NCBI GenBank assembly: GCA_023078555.1
Contig: CM041197.1
Coordinates: forward strand, 6,593,810-6,657,809
Source of the DNA: Ulva prolifera
Taxonomy: Eukaryota > Chlorophyta > Ulvophyceae > Ulvales > Ulvaceae
Direction of reading: 5' to 3'
Length of the DNA: 64,000 bases
This document shows positions 47,990 to 61,205 of the stretch, in pieces. The position numbers and the translations under genes are program-made. The notes under the pieces were generated by a model, which was not told the origin of the DNA, ran no database searches, and was given only the letters and a program-made list of their open reading frames with translations. The stretch's first letter is position 1. Every line of letters begins with the position of its first letter.

Positions 47990-49500
47990 CCTAAAAGTTA
48001 AAAAGTTCACAGGTGCTGAATATGTAATGTATTGGCTCATCGAGAAAAGATTTTCCACACGTCGAAGTTGAGTGCTTTACTACAACACACTTAACACAAG
48101 CCATAGGCGTGTGTGACCTTTGCGCACGTCCGTTGACGAGCAACCGGCTTCCCTGTCACCTTGAAGTCGAAAAGTTCACAGGTGATGAATATGTAATGTA
48201 TTGGCTCATCTAGAAAGGTTTTTCCACACGTTGAAGTTGATTGCTTTACTACAACACACTCTACACATGACACAGGTGTGTGGGACCTTTGCGCACGTCC
48301 GTTAAAGCGCAACCGGCTTCCCTGTCACCTAAAAGTTGAAAAGTTCACAGGTGCTGAACATGTAATGTATTGGCTCATCGAGAAAAGATTTTCCACACGT
48401 CGACGTTGAGTGCTTTACTACAACACTCTCTTCACATGACATAGGTGTGTGTGACCTTTGCGCACGTCCGTTAAAGCGCAACCGGCTTCCCTGTCACCTA
48501 AAAGTTAAAAAGTTCACAGGTGCTGAATATGTAATGTATTGGCTCATCGAGAAAAGATTTTCCACACGTCGAAGTTGAGTGCTTTACTACAACACACTTA
48601 ACACAAGCCATAGGCGTGTGTGACCTTTGCGCACGTCCGTTGACGAGCAACCGGCTTCCCTGTCACCTTGAAGTCGAAAAGTTCACAGGTGATGAATATG
48701 TAATGTATTGGCTCATCTAGAAAGGTTTTTCCACACGTTGAAGTTGATTGCTTTACTACAACACACTCTACACATGACATAGGTGTGTGGGACCTTTGCG
48801 CACGTCCGTTAAAGCGCAACCGGCTTCCCTGTCACCTAAAAGTTGAAAAGTTCACAGGTGCTGAACATGTAATGTATTGGCTCATCGAGAAAAGATTTTC
48901 CACACGTCGACGTTGAGTGCTTTACTACAACACTCTCTTCACATGACATAGGTGTGTGTGACCTTTGCGCACGTCCGTTAAAGCGCAACCGGCTTCCCTG
49001 TCACCTAGAAGTTGAAAAGTTCACAGGTGCTGAATATGTAATGTATTGGCTCATCGAGAAAAGATTTTCCACACGTCGAAGTTGAGTGCTTTACTACAAC
49101 ACACTTAACACAAGCCATAGGCGTGTGTGACCTTTGCGCACGTCCGTTGACGAGCAACCGGCTTCCCTGTCACCTTGAAGTCGAAAAGTTCACAGGTGAT
49201 GAATATGTAATGTATTGGCTCATCTAGAAAGGTTTTTCCACACGTTGAAGTTGATTGCTTTACTACAACACACTCTACACATGACATAGGTGTGTGGGAC
49301 CTTTGCGCACGTCCGTTAAAGCGCAACCGGCTTCCCTGTCACCTAAAAGTTGAAAAGTTCACAGGTGCTGAACATGTAATGTATTGGCTCATCGAGAAAA
49401 GATTTTCCACACGTCGACGTTGAGTGCTTTACTACAACACTCTCTTCACATGACATAGGTGTGTGTGACCTTTGCGCACGTCCGTTAAAGCGCAACCGGC
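47990..49500 (+). repeat. 507-bp (3-monomer) higher-order repeat, three copies
   Basis: Three successive blocks at a 507-bp offset share the same order of variant monomers: CACTTAACACAAGCC, then CTCATCTAGAAAGG with GTTGATTGC and GTGTGGGACC, then GCTGAACATG with CGTCGACGTTGAG. Equivalent points are 48091, 48598 and 49105. A related single block is seen at about 42222. Confidence 0.85.
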
Positions 49501-52500
49501 TTCCCTGTCACCTAGAAGTTGAAAAGTTCACAGGTGCTGAATATGTAATGTATTGGCTCATCGAGAAAAGATTTTCCACACGTCGAAGTTGAGTGCTTTA
49601 CTACAACACACTCTACACATGACATAGGTGTGTGTGACCTTTGCGCACGTCCGTTAAAGCGCAACCGGCTTCCGTGTCACCTAAAAGTTAAAAAGTTCAC
49701 AGGTGCTGAATATGTAATGTATTGGCTCATCGAGAAAAGATTTTTCACACGTCGAAGTTGAGTGCTTTACTACAACACACTTAACACAAGCCATAGGCGT
49801 GTGTGACCTTTGCGCACGTCCGTTGACGAGCAACCGGCTTCCCTGTCACCTAGTAGTTGAAAAGTTCACAGGTGGTGAATATGTAATGTATTGGCTCATC
49901 GAGAAAAGATTTTCCACACGTCGAAGTTGAATGCTTTACTACAACACACTCTACACATGACATAGGTGTGTGTGACCTTTGCGCACGTCCGTTACAGCGC
50001 AACCGGCTTCCCTGTCACCTAGTAGTTGAAAAGTTCACAGGCGTTGTATATGGCATGCATTTACTCAGCGAGAAGAGAATTCGACACATTGGATCAGAGC
50101 ACTTCTCTAGAAAACACTTATCACAAGACATAGGTGTGTGTGACCTTTGCGCACGTCCGTTAAAGCGCAACCGGCTTCCCTGTCACCTAGAAGTTGAAAA
50201 GTTCACAGGTGCTGAATATGTAATGTATTGGCTCATCGAGAAAAGATTTTCCACACGTCGAAGTTGAGTGCTTTACTACAACACACTCTACACATGACAT
50301 AGGTGTGTGTGACATTTGCGCACGTCCGTTAAAGCGCAACCGGCTTCCCTGTCACCTAAAAGTTGAAAAGTTCACAAGTGCTGAATATGTAATGTATTGG
50401 CTCATCGAGAAAAGATTTTCCACACGTCGAAGTTGAGTGCTTTACTACAACACACTTAACACAAGCCATAGGTGTGTGTGACCTTTGCGCACGTCCATTG
50501 ACGAGCAACCGGCTTCCCTGTCACCTAGTAGTTGAAAAGTTCACAGGCGCTGTATATGGCATGCATTTACTCAGCGAGAAGAGAATTCGACACATTGGAT
50601 CAGAGCACTTCTCTAGAAAACACTTATCACAAGACATAGGTGTGTGTGACCTTTGCGCACGTTCGTTAAGAGCAACATGCTTCCCTGTCACCTTGAAGTC
50701 GAAAAGTTCACAGGTGATGAATATGTAATGTATTGGCTCATCAAGAAAGGTTTTTCCACACGTTGAAGTTGATTGCTTTACTACAACACACGCTACACAT
50801 GACATAGGTGTGTGGGACCTTTGCGCACGTCCGTTAAAGCGCAACCGGCTTCCCTGTCACCTAAAAGTTGAAAAGTTCACAGGTGCTGAACATGTAATGT
50901 ATTGGCTCATCGAGAAAAGATTTTCCACACGTCGAAGTTGAGTGCTTTACTACAACACACTTAACACAAGCCATAGGCGTGTGTGACCTTTGCGCACGTC
51001 CGTTGACGACCAACCGGCTTCCCTGTTACCTAGTAGTTGAAAAGTTCACAGGCGCTGTATATGGCATGCATTTACTCAGCGAGAAGAGAATTCGACACAT
51101 TGGATCAGAGCACTTCTCTAGAAAACACTTATCACAAGACATAGGTGTGTGTGACCTTTGCGCACGTCCGTTAAGAGCAACATGCTTCCCTGTCACCTTG
51201 AAGTCGAAAGGTTCACAGGTGCTGAATATGTAATGTATTGGCTCATCGAGAAAAGATTTTCCACACGTAAAAGTTGAGTGCTTTACTACAACACACTTAA
51301 CACAAGCCATAGGTGTGTGTGACCTTTGCGCACGTCCATTGACGAGCAACCGGCTTCCCTGTCACCTAGTAGTTGAAAAGTTCACAGGCGCTGTATATGG
51401 CATGCATTTACTCAGCGAGAAGAGAATTCGACACATTGGATCAGAGCACTACTCTAGAAAACACTTATCACAAGACATAGGTGTGTGTGACCTTTGCGCA
51501 CGTCCGTTAAGAGCAACATGTTTCCCTGTCACCTTGAAGTCGAAAAGTTCACAGGTGCTGAATATGTAATGTATTGGCTCATCGAGAAAAGATTTTTCAC
51601 ACGTCAAAGTTGAGTGCTTTACTACAACACACTTAACACAAGCCATAGGCGTGTGTGACCTTTGCGCACGTCCGTTGACGAGCAACCGGCTTCCTTGTCA
51701 CCTAGTAGTTGAAAAGTTCACAGGTGGTGAATATGTAATGTATTGGCTCATCGAGAAAAGATTTTCCACACGTCGAAGTTGAGTGCTTTACTACAACACA
51801 CTCTACACATGACATAGGTGTGTGTGACCTTTGCGCACGTCCGTTAAAGCGCAACCGGCTTCCCTGTCACCTAGTAGTTGAAAAGTTCACAGGTGCTGAA
51901 TATGTAATGTATTGGCTCATCGAGAAAAGATTTTCCACACGTCTAAGTTGAGTGCTTTACTACAACACTCTCTTCACATGACATAGGTGTGTGTGATTTT
52001 TGCGCACGTCCATTGACGAGCAACCGGCTTCCCTGTCACCTAGTAGTTGAAAAGTTCACAGGCGCTGTATATGGATGCATTTACTCAGCGAGAAGAGAAT
52101 TCGACACATTGGATCAGAGCACTACTCTAGAAAACACTTATCACAAGACATAGGTGTGTGTGACCTTTGCGCACGTCCGTTAAGAGCAACATGCTTCCCT
52201 GTCACCTTGAAGTCGAAAAGTTCACAGGTGCTGAATTTGTAATGTATTGGCTCATCGAGAAAAGATTGTCCACACGTAGAAGTTGAGTGCTTTACTACAA
52301 CACTCTCTTCACATGACATAGGTGTGTGTGACCTTTGCGCACGTCCATTGACGAGCAACCGGCTTCCCTGTCACCTAGTAGTTGAAAAGTTCACAGGCGC
52401 TGTATATGGCATGCATTTACTCAGCGAGAAGAGAATTCGACACATTGGATCAGAGCACTTCTCTAGAAAACACTTATCACAAGACATAGGTGTGTGTGAC

Positions 52501-54064
52501 CTTTGCGCACGTCCGTTAAGAGCAACATGCTTCCCTGTCACCTTGAAGTCGAAAAGTTCACAGGTGATGAATATGTAATGTATTGGCTCATCAAGAAAGG
52601 TTTTTCCACACGTTGAAGTTGATTGCTTTACTACAACACACGCTACACATGACATAGGTGTGTGGGACCTTTGCGCACGTCCGTTAAAGCGCAACCGGCT
52701 TCCCTGTCACCTAAAAGTTGAAAAGTTCACAGGTGCTGAACATGTAATGTATTGGCTCATCGAGAAAAGATTTTCCACACGTCGAAGTTGAGTGCTTTAC
52801 TACAACACACTTAACACAAGCCATAGGCGTGTGTGACCTTTGCGCACGTCCGTTGACGAGCAACCGGCTTCCCTGTCACCTAGTAGTTGAAAAGTTCACA
52901 GGCGCTGTATATGGCATGCATTTACTCAGCGAGAAGAGAATTCGACACATTGGATCAGAGCACTTCTCTAGAAAACACTTATCACAAGACATAGGTGTGT
53001 GTGACCTTTGCGCACGTCCGTTAAGAGCAACATGCTTCCCTGTCACCTTGAAGTCGAAAGGTTCACAGGTGCTGAATATGTAATGTATTGGCTCATCGAG
53101 AAAAGATTTTCCACACGTAAAAGTTGAGTGCTTTACTACAACACACTTAACACAAGCCATAGGCGTGTGTGACCTTTGCGCACGTCCGTTGACGAGCAAC
53201 CGGCTTCCCTGTCACCTAGTAGTTGAAAAGTTCACAGGCGCTGTATATGGCATGCATTTACTCAGCGAGAAGAGAATTCGACACATTGGATCAGAGCACT
53301 TCTCTAGAAAACACTTATCACAAGACATAGGTGTGTGTGACCTTTGCGCACGTTCGTTAAGAGCAACATGCTTCCCTGTCACCTTGAAGTCGAAAAGTTC
53401 ACAGGTGATGAATATGTAATGTATTGGCTCATCAAGAAAGGTTTTTCCACACGTTGAAGTTGATTGCTTTACTACAACACACGCTACACATGACATAGGT
53501 GTGTGGGACCTTTGCGCACGTCCGTTAAAGCGCAACCGGCTTCCCTGTCACCTAAAAGTTGAAAAGTTCACAGGTGCTGAACATGTAATGTATTGGCTCA
53601 TCGAGAAAAGATTTTCCACACGTCGAAGTTGAGTGCTTTACTACAACACACTTAACACAAGCCATAGGCGTGTGTGACCTTTGCGCACGTCCGTTGACGA
53701 GCAACCGGCTTCCCTGTCACCTAGTAGTTGAAAAGTTCACAGGCGCTGTATATGGCATGCATTTACTCAGCGAGAAGAGAATTCGACACATTGGATCAGA
53801 GCACTTCTCTAGAAAACACTTATCACAAGACATAGGTGTGTGTGACCTTTGCGCACGTCCGTTAAGAGCAACATGCTTCCCTGTCACCTTGAAGTCGAAA
53901 GGTTCACAGGTGCTGAACATGTAATGTATTGGCTCATCGAGAAAAGATTTTCCACACGTAAAAGTTGAGTGCTTTACTACAACACACTTAACACAAGCCA
54001 TAGGCGTGTGTGACCTTTGCGCACGTCCGTTGACGAGCAACCGGCTTCCCTGTCACCTAGTAGT

Positions 54065-57000
54065 TGAAAAGTTCACAGGTGGTGAATATGTAATGTATTG
54101 GCTCATCGAGAAAAGATTTTCCACACGTCGAAGTTGAGTGCTTTATTACAACACTCTCTTCACATGACATAGGTGTGTGTGATTTTTGCGCACGTCCATT
54201 GACGAGCAACCGGCTTCCCTGTCACCTAGTAGTTGAAAAGTTCACAGGCGCTGTATATGGATGCATTTACTCAGCGAGAAGAGAATTCGACACATTGGAT
54301 CAGAGCACTACTCTAGAAAACACTTATCACAAGACATAGGTGTGTGTGACCTTTGCGCACGTCCGTTAAAGCGCAACCGGCTTCCCTGTCACCTAAAAGT
54401 TGAAAAGTTCACAGGTGCTGAATATGTAATGTATTGGCTCATCGAGAAAATATTTTCCACACGTCGAAGTTGAGTGCTTTACTACAACACACTCTAAACA
54501 TGACATAGGTGTGTGTGACCTTTGCGCACGTCCGTTAAAGCGCAACCGGCTTCCCTGTCACCTAGTAGTTAAAAAGTTCACATGTGCTGAATATGTAATG
54601 TATTGGCTCATCGAGAAAATATTTTCCACACGTCGAAGTTGAGTGCTTTACTACAACACACTCTACACATGACATAGGTGTATGTGACATTTGCGCACGT
54701 CCGTTAAAGCGCAACCGGCTTCCCTGTCACCTAAAAGTTGAAAAGTTCACAGGTGCTGAATATGTAATGTATTGGCTCATCGAGAAAAGATTTTCCACAC
54801 GTCGAAGTTGAGTGCTTTACTACAACACACTTAACACAAGCCATAGGTGTGTGTGACCTTTGCGCACGTCCATTGACGAGCAACCGGCTTCCCTGTCACC
54901 TAGTAGTTGAAAAGTTCACAGGCGCTGTATATGGCATGCATTTACTCAGCGAGAAGAGAATTCGACACATTGGATCAGAGCACTTCTCTAGAAAACACTT
55001 ATCACAAGACATAGGTGTGTGTGACCTTTGCGCACGTTCGTTAAGAGCAACATGCTTCCCTGTCACCTTGAAGTCGAAAAGTTCACAGGTGATGAATATG
55101 TAATGTATTGGCTCATCAAGAAAGGTTTTTCCACACGTTGAAGTTGATTGCTTTACTACAACACACGCTACACATGACATAGGTGTGTGGGACCTTTGCG
55201 CACGTCCGTTAAAGCGCAACCGGCTTCCCTGTCACCTAAAAGTTGAAAAGTTCACAGGTGCTGAACATGTAATGTATTGGCTCATCGAGAAAAGATTTTC
55301 CACACGTCGAAGTTGAGTGCTTTACTACAACACACTTAACACAAGCCATAGGCGTGTGTGACCTTTGCGCACGTCCGTTGACGAGCAACCGGCTTCCCTG
55401 TCACCTAGTAGTTGAAAAGTTCACAGGCGCTGTATATGGCATGCATTTACTCAGCGAGAAGAGAATTCGACACATTGGATCAGAGCACTTCTCTAGAAAA
55501 CACTTATCACAAGGCATAGGTGTGTGTGACCTTTGCGCACGTCCGTTAAGAGCAACATGCTTCCCTGTCACCTTGAAGTCGAAAGGTTCACAGGTGCTGA
55601 ATATGTAATGTATTGGCTCATCGAGAAAAGATTTTCCACACGTAAAAGTTGAGTGCTTTACTACAACACACTTAACACAAGCCATAGGCGTGTGTGACCT
55701 TTGCGCACGTCCGTTGACGAGCAACCGGCTTCCCTGTCACCTAGTAGTTGAAAAGTTCACAGGTGGTGAATATGTAATGTATTGGCTCATCGAGAAAAGA
55801 TTTTCCACACGTCGAAGTTGAGTGCTTTACTACAACACACTTAACACAAGCCATAGGCGTGTGTGACCTTTGCGCACGTCCGTTGACGAGCAACCGGCTT
55901 CCCTGTCACCTAGTAGTTGAAAAGTTCACAGGCGCTGTATATGGCATGCATTTACTCAGCGAGAAGAGAATTCGACACATTGGATCAGAGCACTTCTCTA
56001 GAAAACACTTATCACAAGGCATAGGTGTGTGTGACCTTTGCGCACGTCCGTTAAGAGCAACATGCTTCCCTGTCACCTTGAAGTCGAAAGGTTCACAGGT
56101 GCTGAATATGTAATGTATTGGCTCATCGAGAAAAGATTTTCCACACGTAAAAGTTGAGTGCTTTACTACAACACACTTAACACAAGCCATAGGCGTGTGT
56201 GACCTTTGCGCACGTCCGTTGACGAGCAACCGGCTTCCCTGTCACCTAGTAGTTGAAAAGTTCACAGGTGGTGAATATGTAATGTATTGGCTCATCGAGA
56301 AAAGATTTTCCACACGTCGAAGTTGAGTGCTTTATTACAACACTCTCTTCACATGACATAGGTGTGTGTGATTTTTGCGCACGTCCATTGACGAGCAACC
56401 GGCTTCCCTGTCACCTAGTAGTTGAAAAGTTCACAGGCGCTGTATATGGATGCATTTACTCAGCGAGAAGAGAATTCGACACATTGGATCAGAGCACTAC
56501 TCTAGAAAACACTTATCACAAGACATAGGTGTGTGTGACCTTTGCGCACGTCCGTTAAAGCGCAACCGGCTTCCCTGTCACCTAAAAGTTGAAAAGTTCA
56601 CAGGTGCTGAATATGTAATGTATTGGCTCATCGAGAAAATATTTTCCACACGTCGAAGTTGAGTGCTTTACTACAACACACTCTAAACATGACATAGGTG
56701 TGTGTGACCTTTGCGCACGTCCGTTAAAGCGCAACCGGCTTCCCTGTCACCTAGTAGTTAAAAAGTTCACATGTGCTGAATATGTAATGTATTGGCTCAT
56801 CGAGAAAAGATTTTCCACACGTCGAAGTTGAGTGCTTTACTACAACACACTCTACACATGACATAGGTGTATGTGACATTTGCGCACGTCCGTTAAAGCG
56901 CAACCGGCTTCCCTGTCACCTAAAAGTTGAAAAGTTCACAGGTGCTGAATATGTAATGTATTGGCTCATCGAGAAAAGATTTTCCACACGTCGAAGTTGA

Positions 57001-57313
57001 GTGCTTTACTACAACACACTTAACACAAGCCATAGGTGTGTGTGACCTTTGCGCACGTCCATTGACGAGCAACCGGCTTCCCTGTCACCTAGTAGTTGAA
57101 AAGTTCACAGGCGCTGTATATGGCATGCATTTACTCAGCGAGAAGAGAATTCGACACATTGGATCAGAGCACTTCTCTAGAAAACACTTATCACAAGACA
57201 TAGGTGTGTGTGACCTTTGCGCACGTTCGTTAAGAGCAACATGCTTCCCTGTCACCTTGAAGTCGAAAAGTTCACAGGTGATGAATATGTAATGTATTGG
57301 CTCATCAAGAAAG
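54065..57313 (+). repeat. 2,189-bp (13-monomer) higher-order repeat
   Basis: Segment 54065-55124 recurs at 56254-57313. Diagnostic variants at the 2,189-bp offset are GTGCTTTATTACAACACTC (54138/56327), CACTCTAAACATGAC and CACATGTGCTGAATATG. The first copy also holds a 505-bp internal duplication (B monomers at 55354 and 55859 with the rare CACAAGGCATAGG variant). Confidence 0.85.
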
Positions 57314-58555
57314 GTTTTTCCACACGTAAAAGTTGAGTGCTTTACTACAACACACGCTACACATGACATAGGTGTGTGGGACCTTTGCGCACGTCCGTTA
57401 AAGCGCAACCGGCTTCCCTGTCACCTAAAAGTTGAAAAGTTCACAGGTGCTGAACATGTAATGTATTGGCTCATCGAGAAAATATTTTCCACACGTCGAA
57501 GTTGAGTGCTTTACTACAACACACTCTACACATGACATAGGTGTGTGTGACCTTTGCGCACGTCCGTTAAAGCGCAACCGGCTTCCCTGTCACCTAAAAG
57601 TTGAAAAGTTCACAGGTGCTGAATATGTAATGTATTGGCTCATCGAGAAAATATTTTCCACACGTCGAAGTTGAGTGCTTTACTACAACACACTCTAAAC
57701 ATGACATAGGTGTGTGTGACCTTTGCGCACGTCCGTTAAAGCGCAACCGGCTTCCCTGTCACCTAGTAGTTAAAAAGTTCACATGTGCTGAATATGTAAT
57801 GTATTGGCTCATCGAGAAAAGATTTTCCACACGTCGAAGTTGAGTGCTTTACTACAACACACTCTACACATGACATAGGTGTATGTGACATTTGCGCACG
57901 TCCGTTAAAGCGCAACCGGCTTCCCTGTCACCTAAAAGTTGAAAAGTTCACAGGTGCTGAATATGTAATGTATTGGCTCTTCGAGAAAAGATTTTCCACA
58001 CGTCGAAGTTGAGTGCTTTACTACAACACACTTAACACAAGCCATAGGTGTGTGTGACCTTTGCGCACGTCCATTGACGAGCAACCGGCTTCCCTGTCAC
58101 CTAGTAGTTGAAAAGTTCACAGGCGCTGTATATGGCATGCATTTACTCAGCGAGAAGAGAATTCGACACATTGGATCAGAGCACTTCTCTAGAAAACACT
58201 TATCACAAGACATAGGTGTGTGTGACCTTTGCGCACGTTCGTTAAGAGCAACATGCTTCCCTGTCACCTTGAAGTCGAAAAGTTCACAGGTGATGAATAT
58301 GTAATGTATTGGCTCATCAAGAAAGGTTTTTCCACACGTAAAAGTTGAGTGCTTTACTACAACACACGCTACACATGACATAGGTGTGTGGGACCTTTGC
58401 GCACGTCCGTTAAAGCGCAACCGGCTTCCCTGTCACCTAAAAGTTGAAAAGTTCACAGGTGCTGAACATGTAATGTATTGGCTCATCGAGAAAATATTTT
58501 CCACACGTCGAAGTTGAGTGCTTTACTACAACACACTCTACACATGACATAGGTG

Positions 58556-61205
58556 TGTGTGACATTTGCGCACGTCCGTTAAAGCGCAACCGGCTTCCCT
58601 GTCACCTAAAAGTTGAAAAGTTCACAGGTGCTGAATATGTAATGTATTGGCTCATCGAGAAAAGATTTTCCACACGTCGAAGTTGAGTGCTTTACTACAA
58701 CACACTTAACACAAGCCATAGGTGTGTGTGACCTTTGCGCACGTCCATTGACGAGCAACCGGCTTCCCTGTCACCTAGTAGTTGAAAAGTTCACAGGCGC
58801 TGTATATGGCATGCATTTACTCAGCGAGAAGAGAATTCGACACATTGGATCAGAGCACTTCTCTAGAAAACACTTATCACAAGACATAGGTGTGTGTGAC
58901 CTTTGCGCACGTTCGTTAAGAGCAACATGCTTCCCTGTCACCTTGAAGTCGAAAAGTTCACAGGTGAGGAATATGTAATGTATTGGCTCATCAAGAAAGG
59001 TTTTTCCACACGTTGAAGTTGATTGCTTTACTACAACACACGCTACACATGACATAGGTGTGTGGGACCTTTGCGCACGTCCGTTAAAGCGCAACCGGCT
59101 TCCCTGTCACCTAAAAGTTGAAAAGTTCACAGGTGCTGAACATGTAATGTATTGGCTCATCGAGAAAAGATTTTCCACACGTCGAAGTTGAGTGCTTTAC
59201 TACAACACACTTAACACAAGCCATAGGCGTGTGTGACCTTTGCGCACGTCCGTTGACGAGCAACCGGCTTCCCTGTCACCTAGTAGTTGAAAAGTTCACA
59301 GGCGCTGTATATGGCATGCATTTACTCAGCGAGAAGAGAATTCGACACATTGGATCAGAGCACTTCTCTAGAAAACACTTATCACAAGACATAGGTGTGT
59401 GTGACCTTTGCGCACGTCCGTTAAGAGCAACATGCTTCCCTGTCACCTTGAAGTCGAAAGGTTCACAGGTGCTGAATATGTAATGTATTGGCTCATCGAG
59501 AAAAGATTTTCCACACGTAAAAGTTGAGTGCTTTACTACAACACACTTAACACAAGCCATAGGTGTGTGTGACCTTTGCGCACGTCCATTGACGAGCAAC
59601 CGGCTTCCCTGTCACCTAGTAGTTGAAAAGTTCACAGGCGCTGTATATGGCATGCATTTACTCAGCGAGAAGAGAATTCGACACATTGGATCAGAGCACT
59701 TCTCTAGAAAACACTTATCACAAGACATAGGTGTGTGTGACCTTTGCGCACGTTCGTTAAGAGCAACATGCTTCCCTGTCACCTTGAAGTCGAAAAGTTC
59801 ACAGGTGATGAATATGTAATGTATTGGCTCATCAAGAAAGGTTTTTCCACACGTTGAAGTTGATTGCTTTACTACAACACACGCTACACATGACATAGGT
59901 GTGTGGGACCTGAGCGCACGTCCGTTAAAGCGCAACCGGCTTCCCTGTCACCTAAAAGTTGAAAAGTTCACAGGTGCTGAATATGTAATGTATTGGCTCA
60001 TCGAGAAAATATTTTCCACACGTCGAAGTTGAGTGCTTTACTACAACACACTCTACACATGACATAGGTGTGTGTGACATTTGCGCACGTCCGTTAAAGC
60101 GCAACCGGCTTCCCTGTCACCTAAAAGTTGAAAAGTTCACAGGTGCTGAATATGTAATGTATTGGCTCATCGAGAAAAGATTTTCCACGCGTCGAAGTTG
60201 AGTGCTTTACTACAACACACTTAACACAAGCCATAGGTGTGTGTGACCTTTGCGCACGTCCATTGACGAGCAACCGGCTTCCCTGTCACCTAGTAGTTGA
60301 AAAGTTCACAGGCGCTGTATATGGCATGCATTTACTCAGCGAGAAGAGAATTCGACACATTGGATCAGAGCACTTCTCTAGAAAACACTTATCACAAGAC
60401 ATAGGTGTGTGTGACCTTTGCGCACGTTCGTTAAGAGCAACATGCTTCCCTGTCACCTTGAAGTCGAAAAGTTCACAGGTGATGAATATGTAATGTATTG
60501 GCTCATCAAGAAAGGTTTTTCCACACGTTGAAGTTGATTGCTTTACTACAACACACGCTACACATGACATAGGTGTGTGGGACCTTTGCGCACGTCCGTT
60601 AAAGCGCAACCGGCTTCCCTGTCACCTAAAAGTTGAAAAGTTCACAGGTGCTGAACATGTAATGTATTGGCTCATCGAGAAAAGATTTTCCACACGTCGA
60701 AGTTGAGTGCTTTACTACAACACACTTAACACAAGCCATAGGCGTGTGTGACCTTTGCGCACGTCCGTTGACGAGCAACCGGCTTCCCTGTCACCTAGTA
60801 GTTGAAAAGTTCACAGGCGCTGTATATGGCATGCATTTACTCAGCGAGAAGAGAATTCGACACATTGGATCAGAGCACTTCTCTAGAAAACACTTATCAC
60901 AAGACATAGGTGTGTGTGACCTTTGCGCACGTCCGTTAAGAGCAACATGCTTCCCTGTCACCTTGAAGTCGAAAGGTTCACAGGTGCTGAATATGTAATG
61001 TATTGGCTCATCGAGAAAAGATTTTCCACACGTAAAAGTTGAGTGCTTTACTACAACACACTTAACACAAGCCATAGGTGTGTGTGACCTTTGCGCACGT
61101 CCATTGACGAGCAACCGGCTTCCCTGTCACCTAGTAGTTGAAAAGTTCACAGGCGCTGTATATGGCATGCATTTACTCAGCGAGAAGAGAATTCGACACA
61201 TTGGA
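58556..61205 (+). repeat. 1,515-bp (9-monomer) higher-order repeat
   Basis: Segment 58556-59690 recurs at 60071-61205. B cores occur in the same positions (58724/60239, 59229/60744, 59565/61080), and the GTGTGTGACATTTGCGC variant occurs at both starts. The copies separate at the B subtype marker, ACTTCTCTAG near 59697 versus ACTACTCTAG near 61212. Confidence 0.85.
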